The notes beneath the pieces are model-generated. The model was not told the origin of the DNA and made no database searches. It saw nothing but the letters and a program-made list of their open reading frames with translations. The position numbers and the translations under genes are program-made. DNA of 64,000 bases, taken from assembly GCF_002954775.1 (NCBI RefSeq), contig NZ_PJME01000021.1:62001-126000 (forward strand). The letters are read 5' to 3'. Positions 24,397 to 32,926 of the stretch are shown one piece after another (positions within the stretch are counted from its first letter, which is position 1; each line of letters begins with the position of its first letter). This DNA comes from Streptomyces geranii (GTDB lineage Bacteria > Actinomycetota > Actinomycetes > Streptomycetales > Streptomycetaceae).

Positions 24397-25169
24397 ATCA
24401 CGAAGGCGTTGAAGGAGTGCTTGGCGACGAACTTGAGCAGCCAGGCGATGGACGCGTAGGCGACGACGAAGGAGACCACCGTGCCGACGGCCAGCGGCGC
24501 GACGCCCACGCCTGCGCCCAGGGCGTCCTTCAGCTCGTAGAGCCCGGCGCCGGTCAGGGCGGGGATGCCGAGGAAGAAGGAGAGGCGGGTGGCGGCGACC
24601 CGGTCGAGGTCGAGGATGAGGGCCGTCGACATGGTGGCGCCGGAGCGGGAGAAGCCGGGGAACAGGAGAGCCAGGATCTGTGAACTGCCCACCAGCATCG
24701 CGTCCTTGAACGTCGTGTCGTCCTCGCCGCGCTTGTGCCGGCCCATCTGGTCGGCGGCCCACATCACTCCGCTCCCGACGATCAGCGAGGCCGCGACCAC
24801 CCACAGCGAGGCCAGCGGGCCCTCGATCAGCGGCTTGGCGGCGAGGCCGACGGCGACGATCGGGATGGTCGCGAAGATGACCCACCAGGCGAACTTGTAG
24901 TCGTGGTGGTGCCGCTCCTCGCGGTCGACGAGGCCCCTCCCCCAGGCGGAGACGATCCGGACGATGTCCTTGAAGAAGTACACGAACACGGCGGCGATCG
25001 CGCCGACCTGGATGACGGCCGAGAACCCGACGACCGCGTCGGCGTCGACGGGGATGCCCATCAGCCCCTCGGTGATCTTCAGATGGCCGGTGGAGGAGAC
25101 CGGCAGGAACTCGGTCACCCCCTCGACGGCTCCGAGAACGACGGCCTGACCGACGGAGATGGTGCTCAT
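24336..25169 (-). CDS. uppP: Undecaprenyl-diphosphatase
   Basis: A 277-residue BacA/UppP membrane phosphatase that recycles undecaprenyl pyrophosphate to the monophosphate lipid carrier for cell-wall synthesis; overexpression gives bacitracin resistance in other bacteria. The two catalytic motifs are EGVTEFLPVSSTGHL (about 16-30) and FPGFSRSGATMS (about 165-176). About eight TM segments are visible. The ATG at 25169 gives the standard N-terminus. A single gene, converging with the GNAT gene. Confidence 0.94.
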   Translation of the reverse strand: MSTISVGQAVVLGAVEGVTEFLPVSSTGHLKITEGLMGIPVDADAVVGFSAVIQVGAIAAVFVYFFKDIVRIVSAWGRGLVDREERHHHDYKFAWWVIFATIPIVAVGLAAKPLIEGPLASLWVVAASLIVGSGVMWAADQMGRHKRGEDDTTFKDAMLVGSSQILALLFPGFSRSGATMSTALILDLDRVAATRLSFFLGIPALTGAGLYELKDALGAGVGVAPLAVGTVVSFVVAYASIAWLLKFVAKHSFNAFVIYRIVVGVLLLGLLGAGVLN

Positions 25170-25254
25170 GGAATCCAGTTCTGCTGGGGAGGGGCGGGCT
25201 GCGGCGCCCAGTCCTACTACACGCCGGCAAGACCCGGACGCCCCACGGCACGCC

Positions 25255-25611
25255 CTACAGCGCCCCGCCCAGCCAGACGCCCGTGAAAGCGGCCCCGAGC
25301 CCGGCCACCACGCTCGCCGTCACATAGGCGGCAGCGAGGAGACCGGCTTTGCCCTCGGCCAGCCGCAGGGTCTCGTGGGAGAAGGTGGAGTACGTGGTCA
25401 GCGCGCCGCAGAAGCCCGTACCCAGCAGCAACTGGAGGTGCGGGTCCGGGGCGGCGCCGGTGAGCAGGCCGAGGACGAGGCAGCCGGTGATGTTGACGGC
25501 GAAGGTGCCCCAGGGGAAGGTGCTGTCGTGCCGGGATCTGACCACGCGGTCGGTGAGGTAGCGGAGGGGTGCGCCGACCGCTCCGCCCGCGATGACGAGC
25601 AGCCAGTTCAC
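25255..25611 (-). CDS. crcB: Fluoride efflux channel CrcB/Fluc (subunit)
   Basis: A 118-residue four-TM Fluc protein. FPWGTFAVNITGC carries the conserved pore Asn, and GFCGALTTYSTFSHE is the GGxTTFSTF pore motif with a Tyr in place of the usual Phe. Fluc channels are antiparallel dimers that expel fluoride. The ATG at 25611 overlaps the other crcB stop by 4 bases, so the pair may form a heterodimer, as reported for paired crcB genes in some Gram-positive bacteria. Confidence 0.92.
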   Translation of the reverse strand: MNWLLVIAGGAVGAPLRYLTDRVVRSRHDSTFPWGTFAVNITGCLVLGLLTGAAPDPHLQLLLGTGFCGALTTYSTFSHETLRLAEGKAGLLAAAYVTASVVAGLGAAFTGVWLGGAL

Positions 25612-26036
25612 AATGACTTCTTACCCTTCAGGGCCCGGCGGGTGGCGGTCGCCGCGAGTGTCACGGCGGTGAGCGCCGCGAGGAGGGTCGCGGCAAGATA
25701 GGCGATCCCGGTGCCGGGGTGGCCGTCCTCGACCAGCTTCTGGATGTCGACGGTGTAGGTCGAGAAGGTCGTGAAGCCGCCGAGCACCCCGGTTCCGAAG
25801 AAGGGCCGTACGAGGGGATGCCCGGCCCGGAACTCCGTGACGACGACCATGAACACACCGATCACGGCACAGCCGACGACGTTGACCCAGAAGGTGGTCC
25901 AGGGAAAACCGCCGGTCCTCGCGGGCCAGAGCAGGGCGGCCCCGTACCGGGCGCAGGCACCGATCGCGCCGCCGGCGGCGACCACCGCGACGACGGGTCC
26001 TTGGCCGCGCAGGACGGCGGTGTCGGGGGCGGTCAT
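25608..26036 (-). CDS. crcB: Fluoride efflux channel CrcB/Fluc (partner subunit)
   Basis: A 142-residue Fluc protein with four TM helices. FPWTTFWVNVVGC has the pore Asn and GVLGGFTTFSTYTVD the Phe-box motif. A short N-terminal extension precedes TM1. I chose ATG 26036, preceded by GGAG at about 10 bases; a GTG 21 bases upstream is in frame but less well placed. First of the two coupled crcB genes. I saw no fluoride-riboswitch consensus upstream; a copy of the intergenic repeat is there instead. Confidence 0.9.
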   Translation of the reverse strand: MTAPDTAVLRGQGPVVAVVAAGGAIGACARYGAALLWPARTGGFPWTTFWVNVVGCAVIGVFMVVVTEFRAGHPLVRPFFGTGVLGGFTTFSTYTVDIQKLVEDGHPGTGIAYLAATLLAALTAVTLAATATRRALKGKKSL

Positions 26037-26093
26037 GGTCGTACGTCTCCTACTCACCGCCGCGAACGAGAATCACGGCCGGTCAGCAGGGTA

Positions 26094-26155
26094 GCGCGCC
26101 CCGACAAGGGCGCGGAGCTGTACTTGTGTGCGACTCCGCCGCGTGGGCACGCCGA
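26094..26155. repeat. Diverged, inverted copy of the streptomycete intergenic repeat
   Basis: Hairpin CGCGCCC-CGACAA-GGGCGCG is followed by GAGCTGTACTTGTGTGCGAC and TCCGCCGCGTGGGC. This matches the reverse complement of the elements at 17624 and 18726 with several substitutions. Confidence 0.55.
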
Positions 26156-26192
26156 GTCCCCACTCACCCGCAGCCGATGTCAACCCACCCGT

Positions 26193-26480
26193 TCACCACC
26201 CCTTCTCGAACATCCGAGCCACCTCAGCGATCCGCACCTCGTCGGGCCGGTAGAACGTCCGCCACCGGATCCGCTTCGTACGCACCACACCGATCCCCGC
26301 CAGCAACCCCAGATGGCTGTGGGCCACAGCCCGCGGAACCCCGAGTTTCGCGGCCACCGCCGCCGCCGTGACGCCGTCCTCGACCGGATCGCCGTGCCGC
26401 TGGGGCGGAAAGTGCGCGCGGGGGTCCTTCAGCCACTCCAGGATCTCCAGGCGTCGCCCACCCGCGGGTCTCTTCAGCAT
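26193..26480 (-). CDS. Small ArsR-like winged-helix regulator
   Basis: A 95-residue DNA-binding protein. RRLEILEWLKDP, then DGVTAAAVAAKLGVPRAVAHSHLGLL as the helix-turn-helix and TKRIRWRTFYRPDEVRI as the wing, place it in the ArsR/HTH_20 group. No Cys metal-binding pair is present, so a metal sensor is unlikely. ATG 26480 follows GGAGG at good spacing. No partner gene is coupled to it; the target is unknown. Confidence 0.78.
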   Translation of the reverse strand: MLKRPAGGRRLEILEWLKDPRAHFPPQRHGDPVEDGVTAAAVAAKLGVPRAVAHSHLGLLAGIGVVRTKRIRWRTFYRPDEVRIAEVARMFEKGW

Positions 26481-26602
26481 CGCGCCTCCTCGTCCCGGTC
26501 ACCCCGTCCGCACTTCCCAATGTCCCGCAGTTCGGGTCGCCACGTCCGGGGCTTCGCACCTCTTGGCCGAGGTCGAACCCTCCCCACCACGTACGTGAGT
26601 TC

Positions 26603-26664
26603 GAGCAAGCCCTTGCTCACCAACGCGCAGGGGCCCGGCCACCCCCCTCGGGCGGCCGGACCCC
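26603..26664. terminator. Tandem hairpins at the end of the galactanase gene
   Basis: GAGCAAG-cc-CTTGCTC (26603-26618) and a GC-rich hairpin GGGGCCCGGCC (26630-26640) paired with GGCCGGACCCC (26654-26664), one mismatch, lie 14 bases beyond the galactanase stop. They probably end the leftward galactan genes. Confidence 0.6.
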
Positions 26665-26678
26665 CTGTCACTTCCGGC

Positions 26679-28286
26679 TCAGCGGTGGCTGAACCACGTC
26701 ATCGCGGGCAGCGCCTTCTCGTCGTAGCCGAACAGGGCCTGGTTCTCCCAGCCGTTGCCCGAGGACGCGTCCGTGGGGTCCCAGCCGTTGCCGGTGACCG
26801 CGGTCCAGGTCGCCTCCCAGTAGAAGACGCCGAGGCCGCGGCCGTTCGGAACGGCCTCCACGATGTTCAGGATGTCCCGGAACCAGGCCGACTGCCCGGC
26901 CGTGGACGCCGGGTACCCGGAGACCAGTTCACTGCTCAGGTCGATGATGTTCTCGTGCGAGTCCTCGCTGTCGAGCCGGAAGGGGTAGGCCGTCTCGGCG
27001 ACGTACACCGGCTTGCCGTAGCGGGAGGCCGCGTCGTCCAGGGTGGTCTGGAAGTCGTAGAGCGAGCCGTGCCAGTAGCCGTAGTACGACAGGCCGATCA
27101 CGTCGAACTTCACGCCGTTGGAGACCGCGCTGTCGAACCACCAGCGGGTGCCCGACAGGTCGCCGCCCTTGGCCAGGTGCAGCGCGACGGTCGTCCCGGA
27201 GTTGACCGCCTTGACCGCGTCGTAGCCGGAGTTGAGCAGCCCGGCGAGCTGCGACCAGTTGTCGGTCGAGCCCTCGGACCACAGCATGCCGCCGTTGATC
27301 TCGTTGCCGACCTGGACCATGTCGGCGGTGGTGCCCTGGGCCTTGAGGGCGTTGAGGACGTCGTACGTGTGGTTGTAGACGTCCGTCTTCAGCTGGCTGT
27401 ACGAGTGTCCGGCCCAGGCGGCGGGCTTGGACTGGGCGCCCGGGTCGGCCCAGGTGTCCGAGTAGTGGAAGTCGACCAGGAGCTTCATGCCCTGCGCCTT
27501 GATGCGCTTGGCGATGGCCAGGACACGTGCCTTGTTGCTGTAGCCGTCGGCCGGGTTGACCCAGACCTTGACGCGCGCGTAGTTCATGCCGGAGTTCTTC
27601 AGGATGGTGAGCGCGTCGCTCGTCGTCCCTGAACTGGTCTTGTAGACACCGCCCTTGGCCTCGCTCTTGACGAGGGAGGAGATGTCGGCGCCCTTGACGG
27701 GCACCCCGCCTGTGCCTGAGGCGAACGTCAGGTCGTCGACGTTGATCCAGTTGCCCGCGTTGGCATCGGAGTTGATGCTGATCGTGCACTGGTTGTTCGT
27801 CACCGCGATCGGTACGACGATCCGGATCCACCCGCTGGCGGAGACGGGCAGGTCGGTGCGCTGTTCCGAACTGCCGCAGTTCTTCAGGGCTATGTAGGCG
27901 GAGTTCTGGCCGCCGCCCGAGCGCACCCACGCGGTGAGCTTGTAGTTGCCGTTGGTCAGCCCGGACAGGTACTGGTAGGTCTCCACCTTGTAGGCGGAGG
28001 CGGAGTAGTGGGACAGGCGGTAACTGCCGCCGTGGCCACCGGCCTCCACGTACGAGGCGGCCGTACTGCCGTACTCCGACCAGCCGTTGGGTACGGCGGC
28101 GCCCGAACCGTCGGCCTCGAAGCCGCCGTTGGTGAGGGTGCTGGCCGCCTGTGCGGAGGTGGCGGGCAGGGCGGTGAGGGCGAGGCCCGCGGCGAGCGGG
28201 AGCAGCAGGGCCTTGATGGTGCGCCTGGTGGCGAGTCGGGGCGTGCGCCCGGGTGTACGTCGGGGTGTGCGTCTGGGATGGAACAT
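26679..28286 (-). CDS. Secreted arabinogalactan endo-beta-1,4-galactanase (GH53) with N-terminal carbohydrate-binding domain
   Basis: A 535-residue secreted enzyme that cuts beta-1,4-galactan side chains of pectin. A very basic N-terminus with repeated RTPRRTPGRTP leads into a signal peptide ending near TSAQAA (about 48). A beta-sandwich carbohydrate-binding module follows (about 50-190, starting LTNGGFEADG), then the GH53 barrel. The acid/base is E329 in VQVGNEINGG and the nucleophile E431 in VYVAETAYPF. The gene is 170 bases downstream of the GH42 beta-galactosidase on the same strand and opposite the sugar importer, as in the Bacillus gan system. Confidence 0.92.
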   Translation of the reverse strand: MFHPRRTPRRTPGRTPRLATRRTIKALLLPLAAGLALTALPATSAQAASTLTNGGFEADGSGAAVPNGWSEYGSTAASYVEAGGHGGSYRLSHYSASAYKVETYQYLSGLTNGNYKLTAWVRSGGGQNSAYIALKNCGSSEQRTDLPVSASGWIRIVVPIAVTNNQCTISINSDANAGNWINVDDLTFASGTGGVPVKGADISSLVKSEAKGGVYKTSSGTTSDALTILKNSGMNYARVKVWVNPADGYSNKARVLAIAKRIKAQGMKLLVDFHYSDTWADPGAQSKPAAWAGHSYSQLKTDVYNHTYDVLNALKAQGTTADMVQVGNEINGGMLWSEGSTDNWSQLAGLLNSGYDAVKAVNSGTTVALHLAKGGDLSGTRWWFDSAVSNGVKFDVIGLSYYGYWHGSLYDFQTTLDDAASRYGKPVYVAETAYPFRLDSEDSHENIIDLSSELVSGYPASTAGQSAWFRDILNIVEAVPNGRGLGVFYWEATWTAVTGNGWDPTDASSGNGWENQALFGYDEKALPAMTWFSHR

Positions 28287-28326
28287 CGTCGTCCGTCGTC
28301 CCTTCGACGTGATGGGTTGGGGGTGG

Positions 28327-28349
28327 TCCCTCCCGAGGGGAAGGAGGGA
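28327..28349. other. Intercistronic hairpin between GH42 and GH53 genes
   Basis: TCCCTCC-cgaggggaa-GGAGGGA is a perfect 7-bp stem in the 170-base gap. It may be a terminator for the GH42 gene or an RNA-processing/attenuation point that sets different levels for the two enzymes. I cannot tell which. Confidence 0.4.
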
Positions 28350-28456
28350 GCCCCTCCGCCCGCGGCTCTCGTGGCACTCACGGACGGAGGGGAACTTGCG
28401 GCTCGGCCGTCGCCAACTCGGGCGTCGACCACGGTCGTCGACCTCGGCTGCCGAAC

Positions 28457-30478
28457 TCAGTTGTCGAGCCGGACGACCCTGACGGCTCCGGCGGGCAACT
28501 CAAGGCGGCCGGCGGCTCGTTCGCCGGTCAGCAGTTCGGTGCCGGGTGCCTCCAGCGGCACCTTGGCGTCCGACACGGTGTGGTTGACGGCGAACAGGTA
28601 GGTGCCCGACTCGCCCGTGCGGCGCACGAGTTCGACGTCGTGCGGGAGGTCGGCTCGGGGGGCGAGGTCGGCGTCCTCGGTGGCCCAGCCGAGGAGGGCG
28701 TCCAGGCCGTGTGCGTCGAGGCGGGTCGACACGTACCAGGCGGTGCCCTCGCCCAGGCGGTGGCGGGTGACGGCGGGGTGGTCGGCGGTGAGGCCGTCGG
28801 CGTAGGTCCAAACGGTCTCGGCGCCGCGCGGGACGACGAACTCGGTCCACACGTCGCCGGTCAGCTCGGAGCCGTCGGGGCCGGTGATCCGTACGGCGTC
28901 GCCCTGGAGCAGCGGGGAGAACTCCTCGACGGTCAGGCCGAGTACGTCGCGCAGGGCGCCCGGGTAGGGGCCGTCGTGCACGGCGTCGTGCTCGTCGACG
29001 ATGCCGGAGAAGTAGGAGACGACAAGGGTGCCGCCGTTCTCGACGTACTCCTTGAGGTTGTTCCCGGCGGCCTCAGTCATCAGGTAGAGGGCGGGTACGA
29101 CGACAAGGGGATAGGCCGACAAGTCGGCTTCCGGGTGGGCGAAGTCGACCGTGAGGTGGCGGTCGTACAGGGCCTCGTAGAAGGCGTCGGCGCGCTCGCG
29201 CGGGTCGTGGTCCTCACTGGGGCGCCACTGGAGGTTCTGCGCCCACCAGGAGTGCCAGTCCCAGAGGACGGCGACGTCGGCGACGGTGCGCGTGCCTCGG
29301 ATGGACGCCAACGAGTCGAGGGAGGCGCCGAGTTCGACGACCTCGCGCCAGACACGGGTCTCCGTACCGCCGTGCGGGAGCATCGCCGAGTGGAACTTCT
29401 CGGCGCCGCGCCGGGACTGGCGCCACTGGAAGAACATCGCGCCCTCTGAGCCGCGTGCCACATGGGCGAGGGAGTTGCGGGCCATCTGGCCCGGTGCCTT
29501 CGCGGGGTTGCGGGGCTGCCAGTTGATGCCCGAGGTGGAGTGTTCGAGGAGAATCCAGGGGGCGCCGCCGCCGACGGAACGGGTGAGGTCGGCGGCCATC
29601 GCCAGGTTGACGTGGGTGCGGCGGCCGTCGGTGATCAGGTAGTGGTCGTTGGTGACGATGTCGACCTCGCGGCCCCAGGCCCAGTAGTCGACGGAGTCGC
29701 ACTGGCTGAGCGCGGTCATGAAGTTCGTGGTGACGGGGATGCCGGGCGCGAGGCGGTGCAGGATGTCCCGCTCCATACAGAAGTTCTCGCGCATCGTGGC
29801 GTCGGCGAACCGCTTGTAGTCCAGCGCCTGGCCCGGGTTGCCGACCGTGGGTGCGGCGCGCGGCGGGTTGATCTGCTCGAAGGCCGCGTAGTGCTGGCCC
29901 CAGAAGGCCGTCCCCCAGGCCTCGTTGACGCCGTCGACCGTCTCGTACGTCGACTGCAGCCAGCGCCGGAAGTGGGCCGCGCAGGAGTCGCAGTAGCAGG
30001 CGGAGACCGGGACGCCGTACTCGTTGTGGACGTGCCACATCGCGAGCGCCGGGTGGGCGCCGTAGCGCTCGGCGAGCCGCGTGGTGATGTTCGCGGCGGC
30101 GGCGCGGTAGTCGGCGTTGCTGTGACAGATCGCGGCGCGGGAACCGAACTCGTAGCGCACGCCCTCGGGGGTGACCGGCAGCGCGTCCGGGTGCTCGCGG
30201 TAGAACCAGGCGGGCGGCGCCACCGTGGGCGTGCCGAGGTCGGCGCGGATGCCGTTCTCGTGCAGGAGGTCCAGGAGGCGGTCGAGCCAGCCGAAGTCGT
30301 ACACGCCGGGTGCCGTCTCCAGCAGGGCCCAGGAGAAGATCCCGACGCTGACCATCGTGACGCCGGCCTCGCGCATCAGCCGGACGTCCTCCTGCCAGAC
30401 GCTTTCCGGCCACTGCTCGGGGTTGTAGTCCCCGCCGAAGGCCAGCCTGGTGAGGCCCGTGGGGGTGGTCTCCGGCAT
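28457..30478 (-). CDS. Beta-galactosidase, GH42
   Basis: A 673-residue cytosolic enzyme that hydrolyses galacto-oligosaccharides, probably those released by the GH53 enzyme. The acid/base is E153 in WHVHNEYG and the nucleophile E312 in WILLEHSTSG. The zinc-cluster cysteines C118, C161, C163 and C166 (CYCDSC) are intact. The GH42 trimerisation domain and a C-terminal beta domain follow. No signal peptide. The ATG at 30478 follows GGGAGA at good spacing. Divergent from the ABC importer operon, sharing its control region. Confidence 0.93.
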   Translation of the reverse strand: MPETTPTGLTRLAFGGDYNPEQWPESVWQEDVRLMREAGVTMVSVGIFSWALLETAPGVYDFGWLDRLLDLLHENGIRADLGTPTVAPPAWFYREHPDALPVTPEGVRYEFGSRAAICHSNADYRAAAANITTRLAERYGAHPALAMWHVHNEYGVPVSACYCDSCAAHFRRWLQSTYETVDGVNEAWGTAFWGQHYAAFEQINPPRAAPTVGNPGQALDYKRFADATMRENFCMERDILHRLAPGIPVTTNFMTALSQCDSVDYWAWGREVDIVTNDHYLITDGRRTHVNLAMAADLTRSVGGGAPWILLEHSTSGINWQPRNPAKAPGQMARNSLAHVARGSEGAMFFQWRQSRRGAEKFHSAMLPHGGTETRVWREVVELGASLDSLASIRGTRTVADVAVLWDWHSWWAQNLQWRPSEDHDPRERADAFYEALYDRHLTVDFAHPEADLSAYPLVVVPALYLMTEAAGNNLKEYVENGGTLVVSYFSGIVDEHDAVHDGPYPGALRDVLGLTVEEFSPLLQGDAVRITGPDGSELTGDVWTEFVVPRGAETVWTYADGLTADHPAVTRHRLGEGTAWYVSTRLDAHGLDALLGWATEDADLAPRADLPHDVELVRRTGESGTYLFAVNHTVSDAKVPLEAPGTELLTGERAAGRLELPAGAVRVVRLDN

Positions 30479-30504
30479 GGATTGTCTCCCGATCGGTCTG
30501 TCGC

Positions 30505-30536
30505 TCTGGAACATATCTGGAACTAATCTTGGGAAC
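30505..30536. promoter_or_regulatory. Three 11-base-phased repeats upstream of the GH42 gene
   Basis: TCTGGAAC at 30505 and 30516, then the diverged TCTTGGGAAC at 30527, are spaced exactly 11 bases, one helical turn. On the GH42 strand they read as GTTCCAGA units spanning the expected -10 to -35 region; TATGTT at 30515-30510 could be the -10. They may bind a regulator on one DNA face. Confidence 0.45.
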
Positions 30537-30590
30537 GTGCACACACAGCTTCAGCGGCGCGGGGCCTAGATAACCTCATGGCAACAACCA

Positions 30591-30633
30591 TTGACAAGTG
30601 TCGAGGATGTTTCTCTACTGTGAACGCTCACAG
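30591..30633 (+). promoter_or_regulatory. Promoter and LacI-type operator of the galactan importer operon
   Basis: A consensus -35 TTGACA (30591-30596) is 17 bases from TCTACT (30614-30619). Overlapping the likely start point is CTGTGA-ACGC-TCACAG (30618-30633), a 16-bp near-perfect palindrome with a CG centre, the LacI/GalR operator form. The LacI gene at the operon's end (33825) is the probable repressor. Confidence 0.75.
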
Positions 30634-30689
30634 AAGCATGGCGGGCTTTCGCAGCAGGCGGGAGCCCCATGGTCAGGGGAGAACGTTCC

Positions 30690-32006
30690 ATGCCGAACAC
30701 GAAGCAGTGGCGCCTCGTGGCAACCGCGGTCGCCGTCACGCTCGGTGCCACCACACTCGCCGCCTGCGGGTCCGACGACGACAGCGACGCCCAGTCCGGC
30801 CCGGTGTCCCTGACGTACTGGACCTGGACGCCCGGCATGGACAAGGTCGTCGACCTGTGGAACAAGGGGCCGGGCAAGGAGCAGCAGATCACCGTCACGG
30901 TGAAGAAGCAGGCGTCCGGCGACACCCTGGTCACGAAGATCCTCACCGCGCACAAGGCCAAGAAGGCGCCGGACCTGGTGCAGGCCGAGTACCAGGCACT
31001 GCCGACGCTGGTCAGCAACGACGCGCTCGCGGACATCTCGGGCGAGGTCGGCGACGCGAAGAAGGACTTCGCCGAGGGGGTCTGGCAGCAGACGACGCTG
31101 GGCACGGACGCGGTGTACGCGGTGCCGCAGGACATCGGGCCGATGATGTTCTACTACCGCGAGGACCTCTTCAAGCAGTACGGCCTCAAGGTCCCGACGA
31201 CCTGGGAGGAGTTCGCCCAGACCGCCCGTGACCTGAAGAAGAAGGCCCCGGACAAGGATCTCACCACCTTCTCCGCCAACGACTCCGGTCTCTTCGCGGG
31301 CCTCGCCCAGCAGGCCGGCGCCAAGTGGTGGACGACCTCCGGCGAGAAGTGGCAGGTCGGCATCGACGACGCGGCGACCCAGAAGGTCGCCAAGTTCTGG
31401 GGCGACCTCGTCAAGGAGGACGCCATCGACAACCAGCCGATGTACACCCCGGCCTGGAACAAGGCGCTCGACACCGGCAAGCAGATCGCGTGGGTCAGCG
31501 CGGTGTGGGCGCCGGGCACGCTGACGACGGCCGCGCCGGACACCAAGGGCAAGTGGGCCATGGCCCCGCTCCCCCAGTGGTCGGCCGGTGAGGAGGTGAC
31601 GGGCAGCTGGGGCGGCTCCTCGACCGCCGTCACCACCGACTCCGCCCACAAGTCGGCCGCCGCGAAGTTCGCCGCCTGGCTGAACACCGACGGCGACGCG
31701 CTGGCCGCGCTCGCGAAGGAGGGCGGGATCTACCCGGCCGCCACGGGCGCCCAGCTCAGCGGCGCGTTCGCCAAGTCGCCCGAGTTCTTCTCCAACCAGG
31801 CGGACTTCTACACCGAGGCCGCCGAGATCGCGAAGACGACGGCGCCCTCCGCGTGGGGCCCGAACGTGAACGTGGCGTACACCTCCTTCAAGGACGCGTT
31901 CGCCTCGGCCGCGAAGAACAAGTCGGACTTCGGTGCCGCCCTGAAGACGATGCAGGACGACACGGTCGCCGACCTGAAGAAGCAGGGCTTCGGAGTCGCG
32001 GAGTGA
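30690..32006 (+). CDS. Sugar ABC transporter substrate-binding lipoprotein
   Basis: A 438-residue family 1 extracellular solute-binding protein. The lipoprotein signal ends in TLAAC, with the lipidated C26. YWTWTPGMDKVVDLWNK and the TAWNKALDTGKQIAWVSAVW region are characteristic of oligosaccharide-binding proteins. It should deliver galacto-oligosaccharides to the permeases that follow. ATG 30690 has GGGGAGA just upstream; an ATG 21 bases earlier lacks one and would put charged residues before the signal. The stop overlaps the first permease by 4 bases. No ATPase gene is present, so a shared MsiK-type ATPase is probably used, as known for Streptomyces sugar importers. Confidence 0.9.
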   Translation: MPNTKQWRLVATAVAVTLGATTLAACGSDDDSDAQSGPVSLTYWTWTPGMDKVVDLWNKGPGKEQQITVTVKKQASGDTLVTKILTAHKAKKAPDLVQAEYQALPTLVSNDALADISGEVGDAKKDFAEGVWQQTTLGTDAVYAVPQDIGPMMFYYREDLFKQYGLKVPTTWEEFAQTARDLKKKAPDKDLTTFSANDSGLFAGLAQQAGAKWWTTSGEKWQVGIDDAATQKVAKFWGDLVKEDAIDNQPMYTPAWNKALDTGKQIAWVSAVWAPGTLTTAAPDTKGKWAMAPLPQWSAGEEVTGSWGGSSTAVTTDSAHKSAAAKFAAWLNTDGDALAALAKEGGIYPAATGAQLSGAFAKSPEFFSNQADFYTEAAEIAKTTAPSAWGPNVNVAYTSFKDAFASAAKNKSDFGAALKTMQDDTVADLKKQGFGVAE

Positions 32007-32926
32007 CCAGCGCACGCCGACGGTCGTACGGGGTCAAGTCGGCCCCGTACGCCTTCCTGCTCCCCGCGGTGATCCTCTTCGCCCTCTTCTTCGCGCTGCC
32101 GATCGGCTACGCGCTCTGGCTGAGCCTGCACAAGGTGAAGGTGTCGGGGCTGGGGCTCGGCTCGGGGGCGCGGAAAGAGGTCTGGGCGGGTATCGAGAAC
32201 TACACCGCCGCCCTCACCGACAGCGAGCTGCTGCACGGCGCGCTGCGCGTGGTCGGCTACGGCGCGATCGTGATCCCGGTGATGCTGGGGCTCGCCCTGG
32301 TCTTCGCACTGATGCTCGACGCGGACAAGGTGCGGTTCACGCCCTTCACCCGGCTCGCGATCTTCCTGCCGTACGCCATTCCGGGCGTGGTCGCCGCACT
32401 GCTCTGGGGCTTCCTCTACCTCCCCGACGTCAGCCCGTTCTACTTCGTCCTCGACAAGCTCGGGCTGCCGCAGCCGGACCTGCTGGACGGCGGTCCGCTG
32501 TATCTCGCCCTCTCCAACATCGCGGTGTGGGGCGGTACGGGCTTCAACATGATCGTCATCTACACCTCGCTGCGGTCGATCCCGGCCGAGGTGTACGAGG
32601 CGGCGAAGCTGGACGGCGCCACCCCGCTGCAGATCGCGCTCCGGATCAAGATCCCGATGGTGGCGCCCTCGCTGGTGCTGACCTTCTTCTTCTCGATCAT
32701 CGCGACGCTGCAGGTGTTCAGCGAGCCGACCACCCTCAAACCGCTCACCAACTCCGTTCCCACGACGTGGAGTCCGCTGATGAAGGTGTACCAGGACGCC
32801 TTCGGCAAGGGTGACATCTACTCGGCCGCCGCCGAGGCGACGATCATCGCGATCGTCACGCTGGTCCTGTCGTTCGGCTTCCTGCGGGCCGCGAACTCCC
32901 GTAACAAGCAGGAGGCAGCACGATGA
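32003..32926 (+). CDS. Sugar ABC transporter permease (MalF type)
   Basis: A 307-residue inner-membrane permease with six TM segments. The EAA loop EAAKLDGATPLQIALRIKIP (about 206-225) contacts the ATPase. The N-terminus SAPYAFLLPAVILFALFFALPIGYALWLS is typical of MalF/CUT1 permeases. GTG 32003 overlaps the binding-protein stop, and the end overlaps the next permease ATG, 4 bases each. Confidence 0.92.
   Translation: MTSARRRSYGVKSAPYAFLLPAVILFALFFALPIGYALWLSLHKVKVSGLGLGSGARKEVWAGIENYTAALTDSELLHGALRVVGYGAIVIPVMLGLALVFALMLDADKVRFTPFTRLAIFLPYAIPGVVAALLWGFLYLPDVSPFYFVLDKLGLPQPDLLDGGPLYLALSNIAVWGGTGFNMIVIYTSLRSIPAEVYEAAKLDGATPLQIALRIKIPMVAPSLVLTFFFSIIATLQVFSEPTTLKPLTNSVPTTWSPLMKVYQDAFGKGDIYSAAAEATIIAIVTLVLSFGFLRAANSRNKQEAAR

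Noticed and set aside
26037..26192. Fluoride riboswitch upstream of crcB
   Set aside because: I looked for the conserved fluoride-aptamer bases and pseudoknot and did not see them; the segment matches a diverged intergenic repeat instead.
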